Source: an uncultured bacterium (GTDB taxonomy: Bacteria; Actinomycetota; Thermoleophilia; Solirubrobacterales; 70-9). From it: a stretch of 64,000 nucleotides of DNA. Under the pieces are notes generated by a model. That model had not been told where the DNA came from. It searched no databases and was given only the letters and a program-made list of their open reading frames with translations. Below are positions 35,527-44,630 of this stretch, in pieces. The stretch spans positions 1-64,000 of the forward strand of contig CAIUSP010000024.1 in NCBI GenBank assembly GCA_903901855.1. Reading direction: 5' to 3'. Made by a program: the position numbers and the translations under genes. Within the stretch, counting starts at the first letter, position 1, and every line of letters begins with the position of its first letter.

Positions 35527-35532
35527 ATGATA
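35527..35532 (-). promoter_or_regulatory. -10 box (TATCAT) of HNH gene
   Basis: Minus-strand TATCAT ends 10 bases before the ATG, leaving room for only a 2-4 base leader. Confidence 0.4.
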
Positions 35533-35560
35533 GGGGAGGCCTGAGCGACCTCTGCCAGGA

Positions 35561-36418
35561 TCAGATGATCGGATAGCTTCCGAGGACCTTCACCGACTCG
35601 GCCATTCCCCCTAGCTCGGCTACCGCTTCGGCGATCGCTTCCGTCTGGGTCGACCCCTCCAAGTCGAGGAAGAACATGTATCTGCCGAGGTCGCCCCGAA
35701 TCGGCTGGGACTGGATCCTCGTCAGGTTGACACCTCTCGAGCTGAATACGGTCAAGGCGTCCGCCAGCGCTCCCGGGTGATCCTCTCCCAGCTCGGAGAA
35801 GACGAGCGAGGTACCCCATCTGTCTGCTTCGGCACGCTCGCTATCGCCAACGCGGGAGATCAGTCCGAACCTGGTCACGTTCACACTCTCGTCTTCGACT
35901 CGATCCTCGAGCACCTCACAGTCGTAGATCCGCGCAGCCGAGCGCGAGCCGAGCGCCGCCCATGGAGGGCCGTGCTCGGCTACCAGCCGCACCGCCTCTG
36001 CGGTACTCGCGGCAGCTCTGACCTCCGCCTGAGCGAGTCTCTTCCTCAGGAAAGCGGCGCATTGCCCGGTGGCTTGAGGGTGGCTCAGGACAACCGATAT
36101 CTCCTCCAGAGGCACCTTGGAGTCCGCGACGAGGCAGTGCGTGATGGCCATTTCGTATGTACCGACTATCTCGAGGCCTTCCGTCCCCACAGCCAGAGCG
36201 TCGAGCGTCGCGGTCACCGAGCCTTCCAGTGAGTTCTCGAAAGGAACTACTGCACGGTCGGCCTCATCCTGTTGGACCGCTGCCAAGGCATCGAAGATCG
36301 ATGACCGTGGCATCGGCTCGTAGTCTGCGACCCCGAGTCGTTCCATGATCTGATCGACCGCTTCCTCGCTGTAGGTACCTCTTGGCCCGAGATAGGCGAC
36401 TGTAGGACCGTTGGTCAA
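35561..36418 (-). CDS. pheA: Prephenate dehydratase
   Basis: 285 aa, monofunctional (no chorismate mutase domain). It makes phenylpyruvate for phenylalanine synthesis. The catalytic core has 'YLGPRGTYSEEA', 'VVPFENSLEGSV' and 'NVTRFGLISR'. The C-terminal ACT domain (about 205-280) has 'HPGALADALTVFSSRGVNLTRIQSQP', the typical feedback site. It starts with TTG 36418 that overlaps the stop of the upstream CARDB-like gene (TTGA). Confidence 0.94.
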   Translation of the reverse strand: MTNGPTVAYLGPRGTYSEEAVDQIMERLGVADYEPMPRSSIFDALAAVQQDEADRAVVPFENSLEGSVTATLDALAVGTEGLEIVGTYEMAITHCLVADSKVPLEEISVVLSHPQATGQCAAFLRKRLAQAEVRAAASTAEAVRLVAEHGPPWAALGSRSAARIYDCEVLEDRVEDESVNVTRFGLISRVGDSERAEADRWGTSLVFSELGEDHPGALADALTVFSSRGVNLTRIQSQPIRGDLGRYMFFLDLEGSTQTEAIAEAVAELGGMAESVKVLGSYPII

Positions 36419-37491
36419 TTGAAGACGACCTGGTAGTCACCACTGTTGTTGTCGGTGACGGACTCTCCCGGGACCGGTGAGACCAGAACGTTCATGGTGG
36501 TCTCGAGCCCGGTCTCAGGTGCCTGGGTCAACTCGATGGTCACCGTTGCTGTGGCTCCCGCTGCGATTGTGTCGATGGTCCCACTGCTGGCGACACCATC
36601 GATCGTCACGGTCACCTCCACGCCCGACTCCTCGGACTCGCCCTGGTTCTGTACCTGGACATCGATCGTCCCGGTGGAGGCAGCAAGCTCGTTCGTCGTG
36701 TCAGTGCTCAGCGAAACTCCGCTGGCGGAGACCGAGAGCAGTCCGATCCCGTGTGCTCCTGTGGTGGTGGCGGTCCCGCTGACCAGCCCGAGGGCCGAGA
36801 TGACCTTCGCCTCGCTCAGCCACTCGAGTCCGGTTGGCGGAGGCGGCATGAACCTAGCCTCCGACACCTGGACACCCTCGATGCTCTCTTCTTCCAGCAC
36901 GCGTTTGGTCTCCGGTACCGCTCCCTGGAGGTAGCCGACATCGCTGGCATAGAGTGTGCTCATCTGATCGGTGATCACCGAGATCGCCTCTGCTCGCTCG
37001 GCGTCTCCGAGTGCAGCGGTGATCTGATCGGCGATCCGGGTCAGTGCATCCCGTCGCAGCCTCAACGACACGAGGGTCGCCTGATTCGCCTCGATCAACT
37101 GCCCGGGAGGACTCAGTTCTTCCGCCCGGGTCAGCAACGATTCCGATGCGCCGCGCAGCAACTGGACCTGTTGCTGGTACTGGAGGTCGGAGGTCTCACC
37201 GGGACTCTCCAATTGGTCGAAGAACTGTTTCCCTCGCGAACCCGATTCGTTCATGATCGTGGAGACCGCAGTGACATAGGTCGAGATCCCACGGTCACTC
37301 CGCGCTTGCAGGCAGCCCCTGAGCGCGAATATGCCGAGCACGAGTATGGCCACGAGCACGCCTACGGCCATCAACCGGCGATTTCGGTAGGCGTCGGTGG
37401 GCGGCCGTGATCCTGACCGTTTCCGGGGAGGTCTGCGCGAGTCGGGCGTGCGAGGGGCGCGCTCAGGCGGCGACGGTTTTCGCTCTGGCAT
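36415..37491 (-). CDS. Single-pass membrane protein with C-terminal CARDB-like domain
   Basis: 358 aa from ATG 37491. Basic, Pro/Arg-rich cytoplasmic residues 1-38 precede one membrane helix (about 40-57, 'LMAVGVLVAILVLGIFALRG'). A helical extracytoplasmic region follows (about 65-230), and then an immunoglobulin-like CARDB fold ('ASTGTIDVQVQNQGESEESGVEVTVTIDG', ending 'SVTDNNSGDYQV'). The function is unknown. CARDB domains often mediate adhesion or assembly. It is divergent from a polytopic Ser/Thr kinase, across 103 bases, and coupled to pheA by overlap only. Confidence 0.7.
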   Translation of the reverse strand: MPERKPSPPERAPRTPDSRRPPRKRSGSRPPTDAYRNRRLMAVGVLVAILVLGIFALRGCLQARSDRGISTYVTAVSTIMNESGSRGKQFFDQLESPGETSDLQYQQQVQLLRGASESLLTRAEELSPPGQLIEANQATLVSLRLRRDALTRIADQITAALGDAERAEAISVITDQMSTLYASDVGYLQGAVPETKRVLEEESIEGVQVSEARFMPPPPTGLEWLSEAKVISALGLVSGTATTTGAHGIGLLSVSASGVSLSTDTTNELAASTGTIDVQVQNQGESEESGVEVTVTIDGVASSGTIDTIAAGATATVTIELTQAPETGLETTMNVLVSPVPGESVTDNNSGDYQVVFN

Positions 37492-37594
37492 CGAGTCCAA
37501 GAGACCACAGTATGCCGTCTGTGCCCGACAAGCCTGAGAGGGTCCCGAGCTTCGCGCAGGAACACGCCTGCAGGCGTGGAAGAGGAAAGACGGA

Positions 37595-39295
37595 ATGGTG
37601 GGCGACCTGATACTCGAACGCTTCCTCATCGAGGAGCGCCTGGGCGGCGGCGGCTTCGGCACGGTCTACCGTGCCTGGGATGAGCGCCTGCGACGCTCCG
37701 TGGCGGTCAAGGTGGTCGAGAGTCCCGGTGAGGCCGATCGGGTTGCCCGTGAGGCCCAGGCGGCCGCGCGTCTCGCCCATCGCAACATCGCGATGCTCTA
37801 CGAGCTCGCAAGCGATGGTGAGTATGCATACCTCGTCGGCGAGTTGATCGAAGGTGACACCGTCAGGACGCTTGCCCGTGGAGGAGAACTCTCCGACCGC
37901 GCGGTCGCGGAAATCGGAGCCGCATCGGCAGCAGGTCTGGTCCACGCCCATCGGGCTGGTGTGGTGCACCGAGACATCAAGCCCGAGAACATCCTCGTTT
38001 CGGAGCGGGGTGAGACGAAGCTCGTCGATTTCGGGATCGCACGAATCGCCGGGCAGGAGACCCTCACTGCCTCTGGTGCAGTGCTCGGCACTCTGGCCTA
38101 CATGGCCCCTGAGCAGGCGGACGGTCTCCGACCCGGACCCGCAGCCGATGTCTACTCGCTGGCGTTGACTTTGTATGAACTGTGGGCTGGCGAACATCCG
38201 CTGACCGGCGAGGGGCCTGCTGCCACCGCCCGGGCGATAGGCGAGCCGATCCTCTCACTCGGAGAGGTCCGACCGGATCTTCCATCGGACTTGATCGACG
38301 GGATCGATTCGGCCCTCGATCCCGATCCGGAGGAACGACCACTGGCATCCGACCTCGAACGCCTCCTGGAGAGTGTCGCGGCGTCGCTGTCAGGGGCGCC
38401 GCTGCCGGCACCTCGTGAACTCGACGGCTCCCGAGCCGAGCGGACGGTCAAGGCGTTCAGCGTGACCGGACTGGATGGCTTCGCCTCGGCCCGGATCCTC
38501 GGTGCGGCCCTGGTCGCGCTCCTCCCACTCGGCTTGCCGATCATCCTCGGCGGTCATCTCCCCGCGATGCTGGCGCTCGCCGCGCTCTCTTTCCTGCTCG
38601 CTCTGGCACGTCCGAGAGCCGCCTTTGCGGTAGCGGTGTGCGGCTCGGCATTCTGGCTCGTGCTCTCGCAAGGAGCACCCGGGGCTGCGCTTTGTCTGGT
38701 GATCTTCAGCCTGCCGCTCGTCTTTGCACCCTACGAGCCCGGTCCTGGGCTGTCGCTCCCAGTCCTCGCTCCCACCCTGGGCGCGATCGGGCTCGCCGGT
38801 GCATTCCCCGCGCTGGCTGCCCTACCGAGGAGAGCAGTGGAACGCGCCATGGTCGCTGCTGTCGGTTACCTCTGGCTGGTTGCCATCGAGGCTGTTGCCC
38901 GCCGCGATCTCCTGCTCTCTGGTACTCCACCCGCGTCAGCAGGCTGGGAGGACTCTCTGAGTTCGGGACTCTCAGAGGTCCTGATCCCCGCCCTCGCCCC
39001 GATGTGCCTGCTTGGAGCAGTGGTCTGGGCGCTCGCGGCCGTATCGCTGCCCCTGATCGTCCGTGGCCGGTTCCTCGTCCTCGATTTGCTCGGTTTCATC
39101 GTCTGGATCGCTGCTTTGATCACGGCGGAGAGGCTCCTCGGTCAGGGCGCCGCCTCCCCGTTCGACCTGTCCGTCACCATTGCCGGAGGTGTCGCAGCCG
39201 CCATCTACCTGACCCGCCGAGCAGGACAGGATTCAGGCGTGAGCAGGCACAGCGGAGTCGCGCGTACTTCACCTGCCGCCGAGGGCACCGCCTAG
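37595..39295 (+). CDS. Ser/Thr protein kinase with polytopic membrane domain
   Basis: 566 aa. The kinase domain (about 1-265) has the Gly-loop 'LGGGGFGTVYRAW', the ATP Lys in 'VAVKVV', the catalytic 'VVHRDIKPEN', the 'DFGIAR' loop and 'GTLAYMAPEQADG'. All are consistent with an active Hanks-type kinase. The C-terminal half (about 290-545) holds around eight or nine membrane helices with no extracellular sensor domain of the usual PASTA kind. It is the first of the kinase/FHA/phosphatase genes but sits 61 bases before fhaA. The kind of signal it senses is unknown. Confidence 0.88.
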   Translation: MVGDLILERFLIEERLGGGGFGTVYRAWDERLRRSVAVKVVESPGEADRVAREAQAAARLAHRNIAMLYELASDGEYAYLVGELIEGDTVRTLARGGELSDRAVAEIGAASAAGLVHAHRAGVVHRDIKPENILVSERGETKLVDFGIARIAGQETLTASGAVLGTLAYMAPEQADGLRPGPAADVYSLALTLYELWAGEHPLTGEGPAATARAIGEPILSLGEVRPDLPSDLIDGIDSALDPDPEERPLASDLERLLESVAASLSGAPLPAPRELDGSRAERTVKAFSVTGLDGFASARILGAALVALLPLGLPIILGGHLPAMLALAALSFLLALARPRAAFAVAVCGSAFWLVLSQGAPGAALCLVIFSLPLVFAPYEPGPGLSLPVLAPTLGAIGLAGAFPALAALPRRAVERAMVAAVGYLWLVAIEAVARRDLLLSGTPPASAGWEDSLSSGLSEVLIPALAPMCLLGAVVWALAAVSLPLIVRGRFLVLDLLGFIVWIAALITAERLLGQGAASPFDLSVTIAGGVAAAIYLTRRAGQDSGVSRHSGVARTSPAAEGTA

Positions 39296-39356
39296 GATTG
39301 AAACCGATACCTGTCTTGCCTCATCCCAACCGAAAGGAAGCAGGAGAGATCCAATC

Positions 39357-40121
39357 ATGAGCGTTCTGCGGAATCTCGAGGCACGCATCGAGGGCCTGGT
39401 CGAGGGTGTCTTCTCTCGTGCATTCTCATCGAGCGTCCAACCGGTGGAGATCGCCCGGAAGCTCTCGAAGGAAATGGACGCACACCGCACGGCTTCGGTC
39501 TCGACGGTCTACGTCCCCAACGAGTTCACGGTGTGGCTTTCGACCGAAGACCACGATCGACTGAAGGGCTACGAGTCCTCGCTATCCCAGGAGCTCGCCG
39601 CCCATCTTCTCGAACACGCACGGCGACACGACTATGACTTGCTCACCCGCCCGGTGGTTGATCTCGACGTCGACGACCGACTGAGACTCGGTGAGTTCGG
39701 CATCCAGACCCGTCTGGTGCGCCCTCCACGGAGGGAGGGATCCAAGCCCACGCAAGGAGAGACCGGACACACGATGATCTACTCGGCTTCCGAGGTCGAG
39801 AAGGCCAAGAAGCGCACCACTCGTGATGAACTCACAGGTACGAAGGCCGTCGTGACCCTCGACGATCGCCGTTTCGTGCTCGCGGGGCCATCGGCGGTGA
39901 TCGGCCGATCCAAGGAGGCTGACTGCGTCATCGATGACCCGAACATCTCGCGCCAGCACGCCGAACTCACTCGCGATGACGATGGAGACTGGTCGATCGC
40001 CGATCTCGGTTCGACCAACGGGATCAAACTGAACGGCCGCAGGGTCCCCTCGGCACGCCTCACCCCCGGCGACGAGGTCATGCTCGGCACGCTGGTCTTC
40101 ACCTTCGACATCGAGCAGTGA
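39357..40121 (+). CDS. fhaA: FhaA-like protein (DUF3662 and FHA domains)
   Basis: 254 aa. N-terminal DUF3662 (about 1-125, 'EGLVEGVFSRAFSSSVQPVEIARKL') is joined by a charged linker to a C-terminal FHA domain ('VIGRSKEADCVIDDPNISRQHAEL', then 'DLGSTNGIKLNGRRV'). FHA domains bind phosphothreonine. In mycobacteria FhaA binds phosphorylated MviN pseudokinase to control peptidoglycan synthesis. The gene order fhaA-fhaB-pstP-rodA-pbpA-pknB here is the mycobacterial order, without pknA. Confidence 0.93.
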   Translation: MSVLRNLEARIEGLVEGVFSRAFSSSVQPVEIARKLSKEMDAHRTASVSTVYVPNEFTVWLSTEDHDRLKGYESSLSQELAAHLLEHARRHDYDLLTRPVVDLDVDDRLRLGEFGIQTRLVRPPRREGSKPTQGETGHTMIYSASEVEKAKKRTTRDELTGTKAVVTLDDRRFVLAGPSAVIGRSKEADCVIDDPNISRQHAELTRDDDGDWSIADLGSTNGIKLNGRRVPSARLTPGDEVMLGTLVFTFDIEQ

Positions 40122-40155
40122 GGCAGACGATCCGAGATCACGGGCAGACCACACA

Positions 40156-40620
40156 GTGAGTGACATCGAACCGATAGCGGTGGTCCTCAAGTTCGGCTTC
40201 CTGGCGGTGCTCTATCTGTTCCTGTTCTGGGTCACTCGCACGGCCCTGAGGGAGTTACGTGGCACTGCCAGCCCCGGTCTGGACACTGGCTACCATGAGG
40301 TAGTCGGCTCGAAGTCCTCCTCACCCGATGCCTGGTTGGTCGTGGTCAAAGCCAAAGGGCTCAAGAGGGGAGAGCGTTACGACCTCTTCGGAGGTCTCTC
40401 GATCGGTCGCTCCGACGAGGCCGAGATAAGGATCTCCGACAAGTTTTCATCGGGCCTCCACGCGCGTCTCTATAGCCGGGCCGGGTCATGGATCGTCCAG
40501 GATCTCGATTCGACCAACGGGACCATGCTCAACGGAGACGAGTTGCAGGGCGAATCGGAGGTTCTCGACGGCGACGTGATCGAGATCGGCGACACCAAGT
40601 TCAGGATCGAGCTCGGCTGA
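40156..40620 (+). CDS. fhaB: FhaB-like FHA-domain protein (FipA-type)
   Basis: 154 aa from GTG. A short N-terminal membrane helix (about 8-27) anchors a cytoplasmic FHA domain with 'SIGRSDEAEIRISDKFSSGLHARLY' and 'DLDSTNGTMLNGDEL'. The mycobacterial homologue links phosphorylated FtsZ and FtsQ. Here it is one base upstream of the phosphatase gene. Confidence 0.92.
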   Translation: MSDIEPIAVVLKFGFLAVLYLFLFWVTRTALRELRGTASPGLDTGYHEVVGSKSSSPDAWLVVVKAKGLKRGERYDLFGGLSIGRSDEAEIRISDKFSSGLHARLYSRAGSWIVQDLDSTNGTMLNGDELQGESEVLDGDVIEIGDTKFRIELG

Positions 40621-40621
40621 G

Positions 40622-41854
40622 ATGCTGCGGGTCGGCGAGAGCGCCTACAAGACCGATACCGGTAGGCAGAGACGAGCGAACGAGGATTCCTACTTCGCCC
40701 GTGCTCCGGTGTTCGCGGTAGCCGACGGAATGGGTGGAGCCCAAGCCGGTGAGGTCGCCTCCCGGGTCGCTGCCAGTTCGTTCGAGTCCGGGTTTCCGAC
40801 CGGCGATCCACCCGAGAAGGATCTGGAGAAGCTGTTCGGTCAGGCCAACGACGAGATCCACCTGCTCGCTGGCGAAGATGCGACGAAAGCCGGGATGGGT
40901 ACCACGCTCACCGCCGCATTGGTCGGTGGGACCCAGGTCTCCTTCGGCCACGTGGGGGATAGTCGCGCCTATCTGCTTCGCGACGGCACACTACGGCAGC
41001 TCACGAGCGACCATTCACTGGTCGAAGAGCTCCGACGTCAGGGCCGGATCAGCGAAGAGGAGGCAGCCGAGCATCCGCAGCGTTCCGTCATAACACGGGC
41101 GCTGGGCCCTGAACCGAGTGTGAAGGTGGATACGTTCACCGAGCAGGCTCACGACGGAGATGTCTTCCTGCTCTGCAGTGACGGTCTGACCACCATGTTG
41201 GCGGAGTCGAAGATCTCCGAGATCCTGATCGAGTCGAAGACGCTGCGTTCGGCAGTGTCTCGCTTGGTCGATGCTGCCAACAAGGCTGGCGGGAAGGACA
41301 ACATCACAGCAGTTGCATTCCGGCTCGAGGATGCAGGCGAAGACGTCGAGGAGGGTGTGACCCTGATCGCCCGGACGGCCGGACAGGCTGGGCTAACCGC
41401 CGACAAGGTCCGGGAAGCAGCTGATCGGATTAAGGGAGATTCGCCGATGCCTGCCCCCAGATCGCGTCGATACGCGGTGCGCGCAGCGGTCATAGCCCTG
41501 TGTCTCGGCCTCCTGATCCTGCTCGGCTTCCTGCTCGGCAGGCAGGTCTATTTCGTAGGCACCGATGACCAGGGCCGGGTCGCGCTATTCCGGGGCGTTC
41601 CCTACGAGCTGCCACTCGGGCTGGACCTCTACTCGGAGCAGTACTCGATTGGGGTCCAGGCAAGCTCACTGGCTCCTGCACGTCGTCTGGTGATCATCGA
41701 CCATCGGCTCCGCTCGAAGGAGGACGCGACCGATCTGATCAACGACATCGATGCCAACGAGGGCACCACACCTCCACCGGCTGATCGAGGAAAACCCAGC
41801 AAAGATGCGAAGGAGGGGTCGGGTAAGGAGACCCGGGGCGGGCAGTCCAAGTGA
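40622..41854 (+). CDS. pstP: PP2C-type Ser/Thr protein phosphatase
   Basis: 410 aa. The metal-binding PP2C core covers residues 1-240 ('RRANEDSYF', 'VADGMGGAQAGEV', 'FGHVGDSRAYLL', 'GKDNITAVAFRLE'). One membrane helix is at about 285-305. The extracytoplasmic tail ends in a Lys/Ser-rich disordered segment. It reverses kinases such as the two encoded nearby. The stop overlaps the rodA start (GTGA). Confidence 0.94.
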   Translation: MLRVGESAYKTDTGRQRRANEDSYFARAPVFAVADGMGGAQAGEVASRVAASSFESGFPTGDPPEKDLEKLFGQANDEIHLLAGEDATKAGMGTTLTAALVGGTQVSFGHVGDSRAYLLRDGTLRQLTSDHSLVEELRRQGRISEEEAAEHPQRSVITRALGPEPSVKVDTFTEQAHDGDVFLLCSDGLTTMLAESKISEILIESKTLRSAVSRLVDAANKAGGKDNITAVAFRLEDAGEDVEEGVTLIARTAGQAGLTADKVREAADRIKGDSPMPAPRSRRYAVRAAVIALCLGLLILLGFLLGRQVYFVGTDDQGRVALFRGVPYELPLGLDLYSEQYSIGVQASSLAPARRLVIIDHRLRSKEDATDLINDIDANEGTTPPPADRGKPSKDAKEGSGKETRGGQSK

Positions 41855-43197
41855 GCGCCCGCAGCCGAGAGTTGTTCGGGCTGGTACCCGTGGCGATACT
41901 CGTCACTGCCGGGTTCACAGCTGTCTTCATCGTCGAGTCCGCACAGCTTGGTGGAACGAGCCTCTTCTACGGCGCTTACTTCCTCGCACTCTGCGTCGCC
42001 GCACACTTGATAATCCGCTGGCGCCTCCCGGATGCGGATCCCTTCCTCTTTCCGCTGGTGGCACTGCTGGCGGCTTTCGGACTGGTGATGATCTATCGGA
42101 TGAACGCCGATCTCGCCCGGGATCAGGCCAACTGGTTCGTCCTGGGATTGATCGCGTTTTCGGCAACCATCATCTTCCTGCGCGACTACCACGTGCTCGA
42201 GCGATACAGGTATGTGATCGCTTCTGCCGGGATAGCCCTCCTGCTCTTGCCCCGGGTTCCGGGCATCGGCGCGATCACCAATGACGCTTATCTCTCGATC
42301 CAACTGGGGCCGATCACGTTCCAGCCGACCGAGATCGCGAAACTCTGCATCGTCATATTCCTTGCGAGCTACCTGAGGGAGAAACGTGAGGTGCTCGTGG
42401 TGGGTGCGAGGCGGATCATGGGCGTGACCCTGCCTCCTCTCAAACACCTCGGTCCCCTGTTGGTGGTCTGGGGTATCGCCATGCTGATGCTCATCTTCAT
42501 CCGCGACCTCGGGAGTTCGCTGATGTTCTTCGGCGTCTTCCTGGCCTTGATCTACGTGGCCACCGCGCGGATCTCGTTCGTGATCATCGGCCTCGGCCTG
42601 TTCCTCCTGGGCGCCTGGTTCTTCGCCAGCACTGTCGGACACGTTGGAGAGAGGTTCGACATCTGGCTGAATCCCTTCGCCGATGCGAGTGGAGCTGGCT
42701 ACCAGATCTCTCAATCCCTCTTCGCTCAGGCAGATGGAGGGCTCTTCGGCCAGGGCCTCGGTTCGTCGTTACTCGAGCTACCGCAGGTCTCGGCGGACTG
42801 CGCCGAGCAGTTCCCCTCCTGCGGCGCGATTCTGCCGGCGCCACACACTGACTTCGTCTACTCGGTGATCGTCAACGAGCTCGGTCTGTTCGGAGGCGCA
42901 GCGGTGATCCTCATCTACCTGATGATCGCCGCCCGCGGTTTCAAGACCGCCCTGTTGGCGAATGACGGGTTCTCGAAGCTGCTCGCCACCGGCTTGACCG
43001 CGGTCTTCGCTCTTCAGGCCTTCGTGATCATCGGTGGGGTCACCAGGGTGATCCCCTTGACCGGGGTAACCCTTCCTCTGATCAGTTACGGCGGATCGTC
43101 GATCATCGCCAACATGATCCTGTTCGCGTTGCTACTGATGATCTCCGACGATGCACGACGGCATGCGCGGACGCAGCAGGGCGGTGATCTCGTATGA
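41851..43197 (+). CDS. SEDS-family peptidoglycan polymerase (RodA/FtsW)
   Basis: 448 aa, about ten to twelve membrane helices. It polymerises lipid II together with a class B penicillin-binding protein. Family signatures are 'GPITFQPTEIAKL' and 'HTDFVYSVIVNELGLFGG' followed by 'VTRVIPLTGVTLPLISYGGSS'. The GTG overlaps pstP (GTGA), and its stop overlaps pbpA (ATGA), so enzyme and partner are translationally coupled. RodA and FtsW cannot be told apart with certainty; the operon context favours RodA. Confidence 0.93.
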   Translation: MSARSRELFGLVPVAILVTAGFTAVFIVESAQLGGTSLFYGAYFLALCVAAHLIIRWRLPDADPFLFPLVALLAAFGLVMIYRMNADLARDQANWFVLGLIAFSATIIFLRDYHVLERYRYVIASAGIALLLLPRVPGIGAITNDAYLSIQLGPITFQPTEIAKLCIVIFLASYLREKREVLVVGARRIMGVTLPPLKHLGPLLVVWGIAMLMLIFIRDLGSSLMFFGVFLALIYVATARISFVIIGLGLFLLGAWFFASTVGHVGERFDIWLNPFADASGAGYQISQSLFAQADGGLFGQGLGSSLLELPQVSADCAEQFPSCGAILPAPHTDFVYSVIVNELGLFGGAAVILIYLMIAARGFKTALLANDGFSKLLATGLTAVFALQAFVIIGGVTRVIPLTGVTLPLISYGGSSIIANMILFALLLMISDDARRHARTQQGGDLV

Positions 43198-44630
43198 ACG
43201 GGCAGATCGTGAAGCTCTTCGCTTTCATCCTCGCGTTGTTCGTCCTCCTGCTCGGGTTCACCTCCTACTGGTCGGTGTTCGACGCTCCGGGACTGAAGGC
43301 CAATTCCGAGAACCGCCGCGCGCTCCTGCTCGAGCAGCGAATCCACCGCGGTGACATCCGCTCGATCGACGGTCAGGTGATCGCCAGATCCTTACCTTCG
43401 GGTAGCGGCAAGGACCGAATATGGATTCGGGAGTATCCCTACGGAGGTTTGTTCGGTAACCCGATCGGCTACAGCTACACCGAACGCGGTCGGGTCGGAA
43501 CAGAACTCGCGCACAATGACGAGCTGATCGGTAACAAGTCGGAGTTCCTCTCGATCCTCGATGAACTCTCCGGTCACAAGCAGGAGGGGTCGACTGTCGT
43601 CTCTTCCCTCGACGCAGGTGTGCAGCAGACCGCTCTCGATGGCCTGGCGGGTCAGGCGGGTGCCGTGGTTGCGATGGTTCCGAAGACCGGGGAGATTCGA
43701 GCGATGGTCAGCACTCCTGACTACGACCCGAATCTGATTCCCGATGACTACTCTCAGCTCAATTCGGATCCGGCTGCGCCGCTCTTCAACCGGGCGACCC
43801 AGTCCGGCTATCCGCCCGGTTCCACGATGAAGGTCGTTACCGCCACAGCGGCGCTCGATAGCGGAGAGTTCGATCCGGACTCGACCTTGGACGGCAGCAG
43901 CCCGCAGACGATCGACGGCGTTCCACTCTCGAACGCTCAGGGGGAATCCTTCGGTCAGATCGACTTTGCGACCGCGCTGACCTATTCGGTCAATACCGCC
44001 CTGGCACGTGTCGGGGAGAGAGTCGGCGCGGAGACACTTCTCGACTACATGGACCGCTACGGCTTCAACCAAAAGCCCGAAATCGACTACCCGAGCTTCC
44101 AGTTGGCCACCTCCGGCGTCTACGACGGCAGTTCACTCCTGACCGCTGCCGATGCAATCGATGTCGGCCGAGTGGCGATCGGCCAGGAGCGTCTGCTGGT
44201 GACTCCGCTGCAGATGGCGGAGGTGGCGGCCACGGTCGCGAATCGCGGAGAGCGGATGTGCCCCAGACTGTGGTCCAAGGTGATCGATGTAGACCAGAGA
44301 GTCGACGAGCTCGACCCCGAAACCTGCGCCAAGGTGATGGATCGGCGTACTGCGAGGCAGTTGACCGAGATCATGAAGGACGTGGTCTCTGAGGGAACCG
44401 GAACCGCCGCAGCGCTCTATGGGATCGATGTCGCAGGCAAGACGGGAACCGCCGAGGTCTCAGGAAGGCCCGGCTGTGACGCACCGAATCAAGCTTGGTT
44501 CATCGGGTTCGCTCCTGCGGATCGACCCGAGATCGCAGTCGCAGTGACGGTCGAGTGCACGAGCGGTTACGGCGGCGACGTCGCCGCACCGATCGCTGCC
44601 CAGGTGATGCAGGAGGCTCTCGATGGCTAG
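43194..44630 (+). CDS. pbpA: Class B penicillin-binding protein (PbpA-like transpeptidase)
   Basis: 478 aa. An N-terminal anchor helix (about 8-28) precedes the extracytoplasmic transpeptidase. The active-site SxxK is 'GSTMK' (Ser210), SxN is 'YSVN', and KTG is 'AGKTGTAE'. It cross-links peptidoglycan made by the adjacent SEDS protein. The start overlaps the rodA/ftsW stop, and its last codons overlap pknB by 8 bases. Confidence 0.95.
   Translation: MNGQIVKLFAFILALFVLLLGFTSYWSVFDAPGLKANSENRRALLLEQRIHRGDIRSIDGQVIARSLPSGSGKDRIWIREYPYGGLFGNPIGYSYTERGRVGTELAHNDELIGNKSEFLSILDELSGHKQEGSTVVSSLDAGVQQTALDGLAGQAGAVVAMVPKTGEIRAMVSTPDYDPNLIPDDYSQLNSDPAAPLFNRATQSGYPPGSTMKVVTATAALDSGEFDPDSTLDGSSPQTIDGVPLSNAQGESFGQIDFATALTYSVNTALARVGERVGAETLLDYMDRYGFNQKPEIDYPSFQLATSGVYDGSSLLTAADAIDVGRVAIGQERLLVTPLQMAEVAATVANRGERMCPRLWSKVIDVDQRVDELDPETCAKVMDRRTARQLTEIMKDVVSEGTGTAAALYGIDVAGKTGTAEVSGRPGCDAPNQAWFIGFAPADRPEIAVAVTVECTSGYGGDVAAPIAAQVMQEALDG

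Noticed and set aside
37492-37662. 57-residue extension of the CARDB-like protein to 37662
   Set aside because: It would run into the divergent kinase gene on the other strand and has no conserved character; ATG 37491 is preferred.
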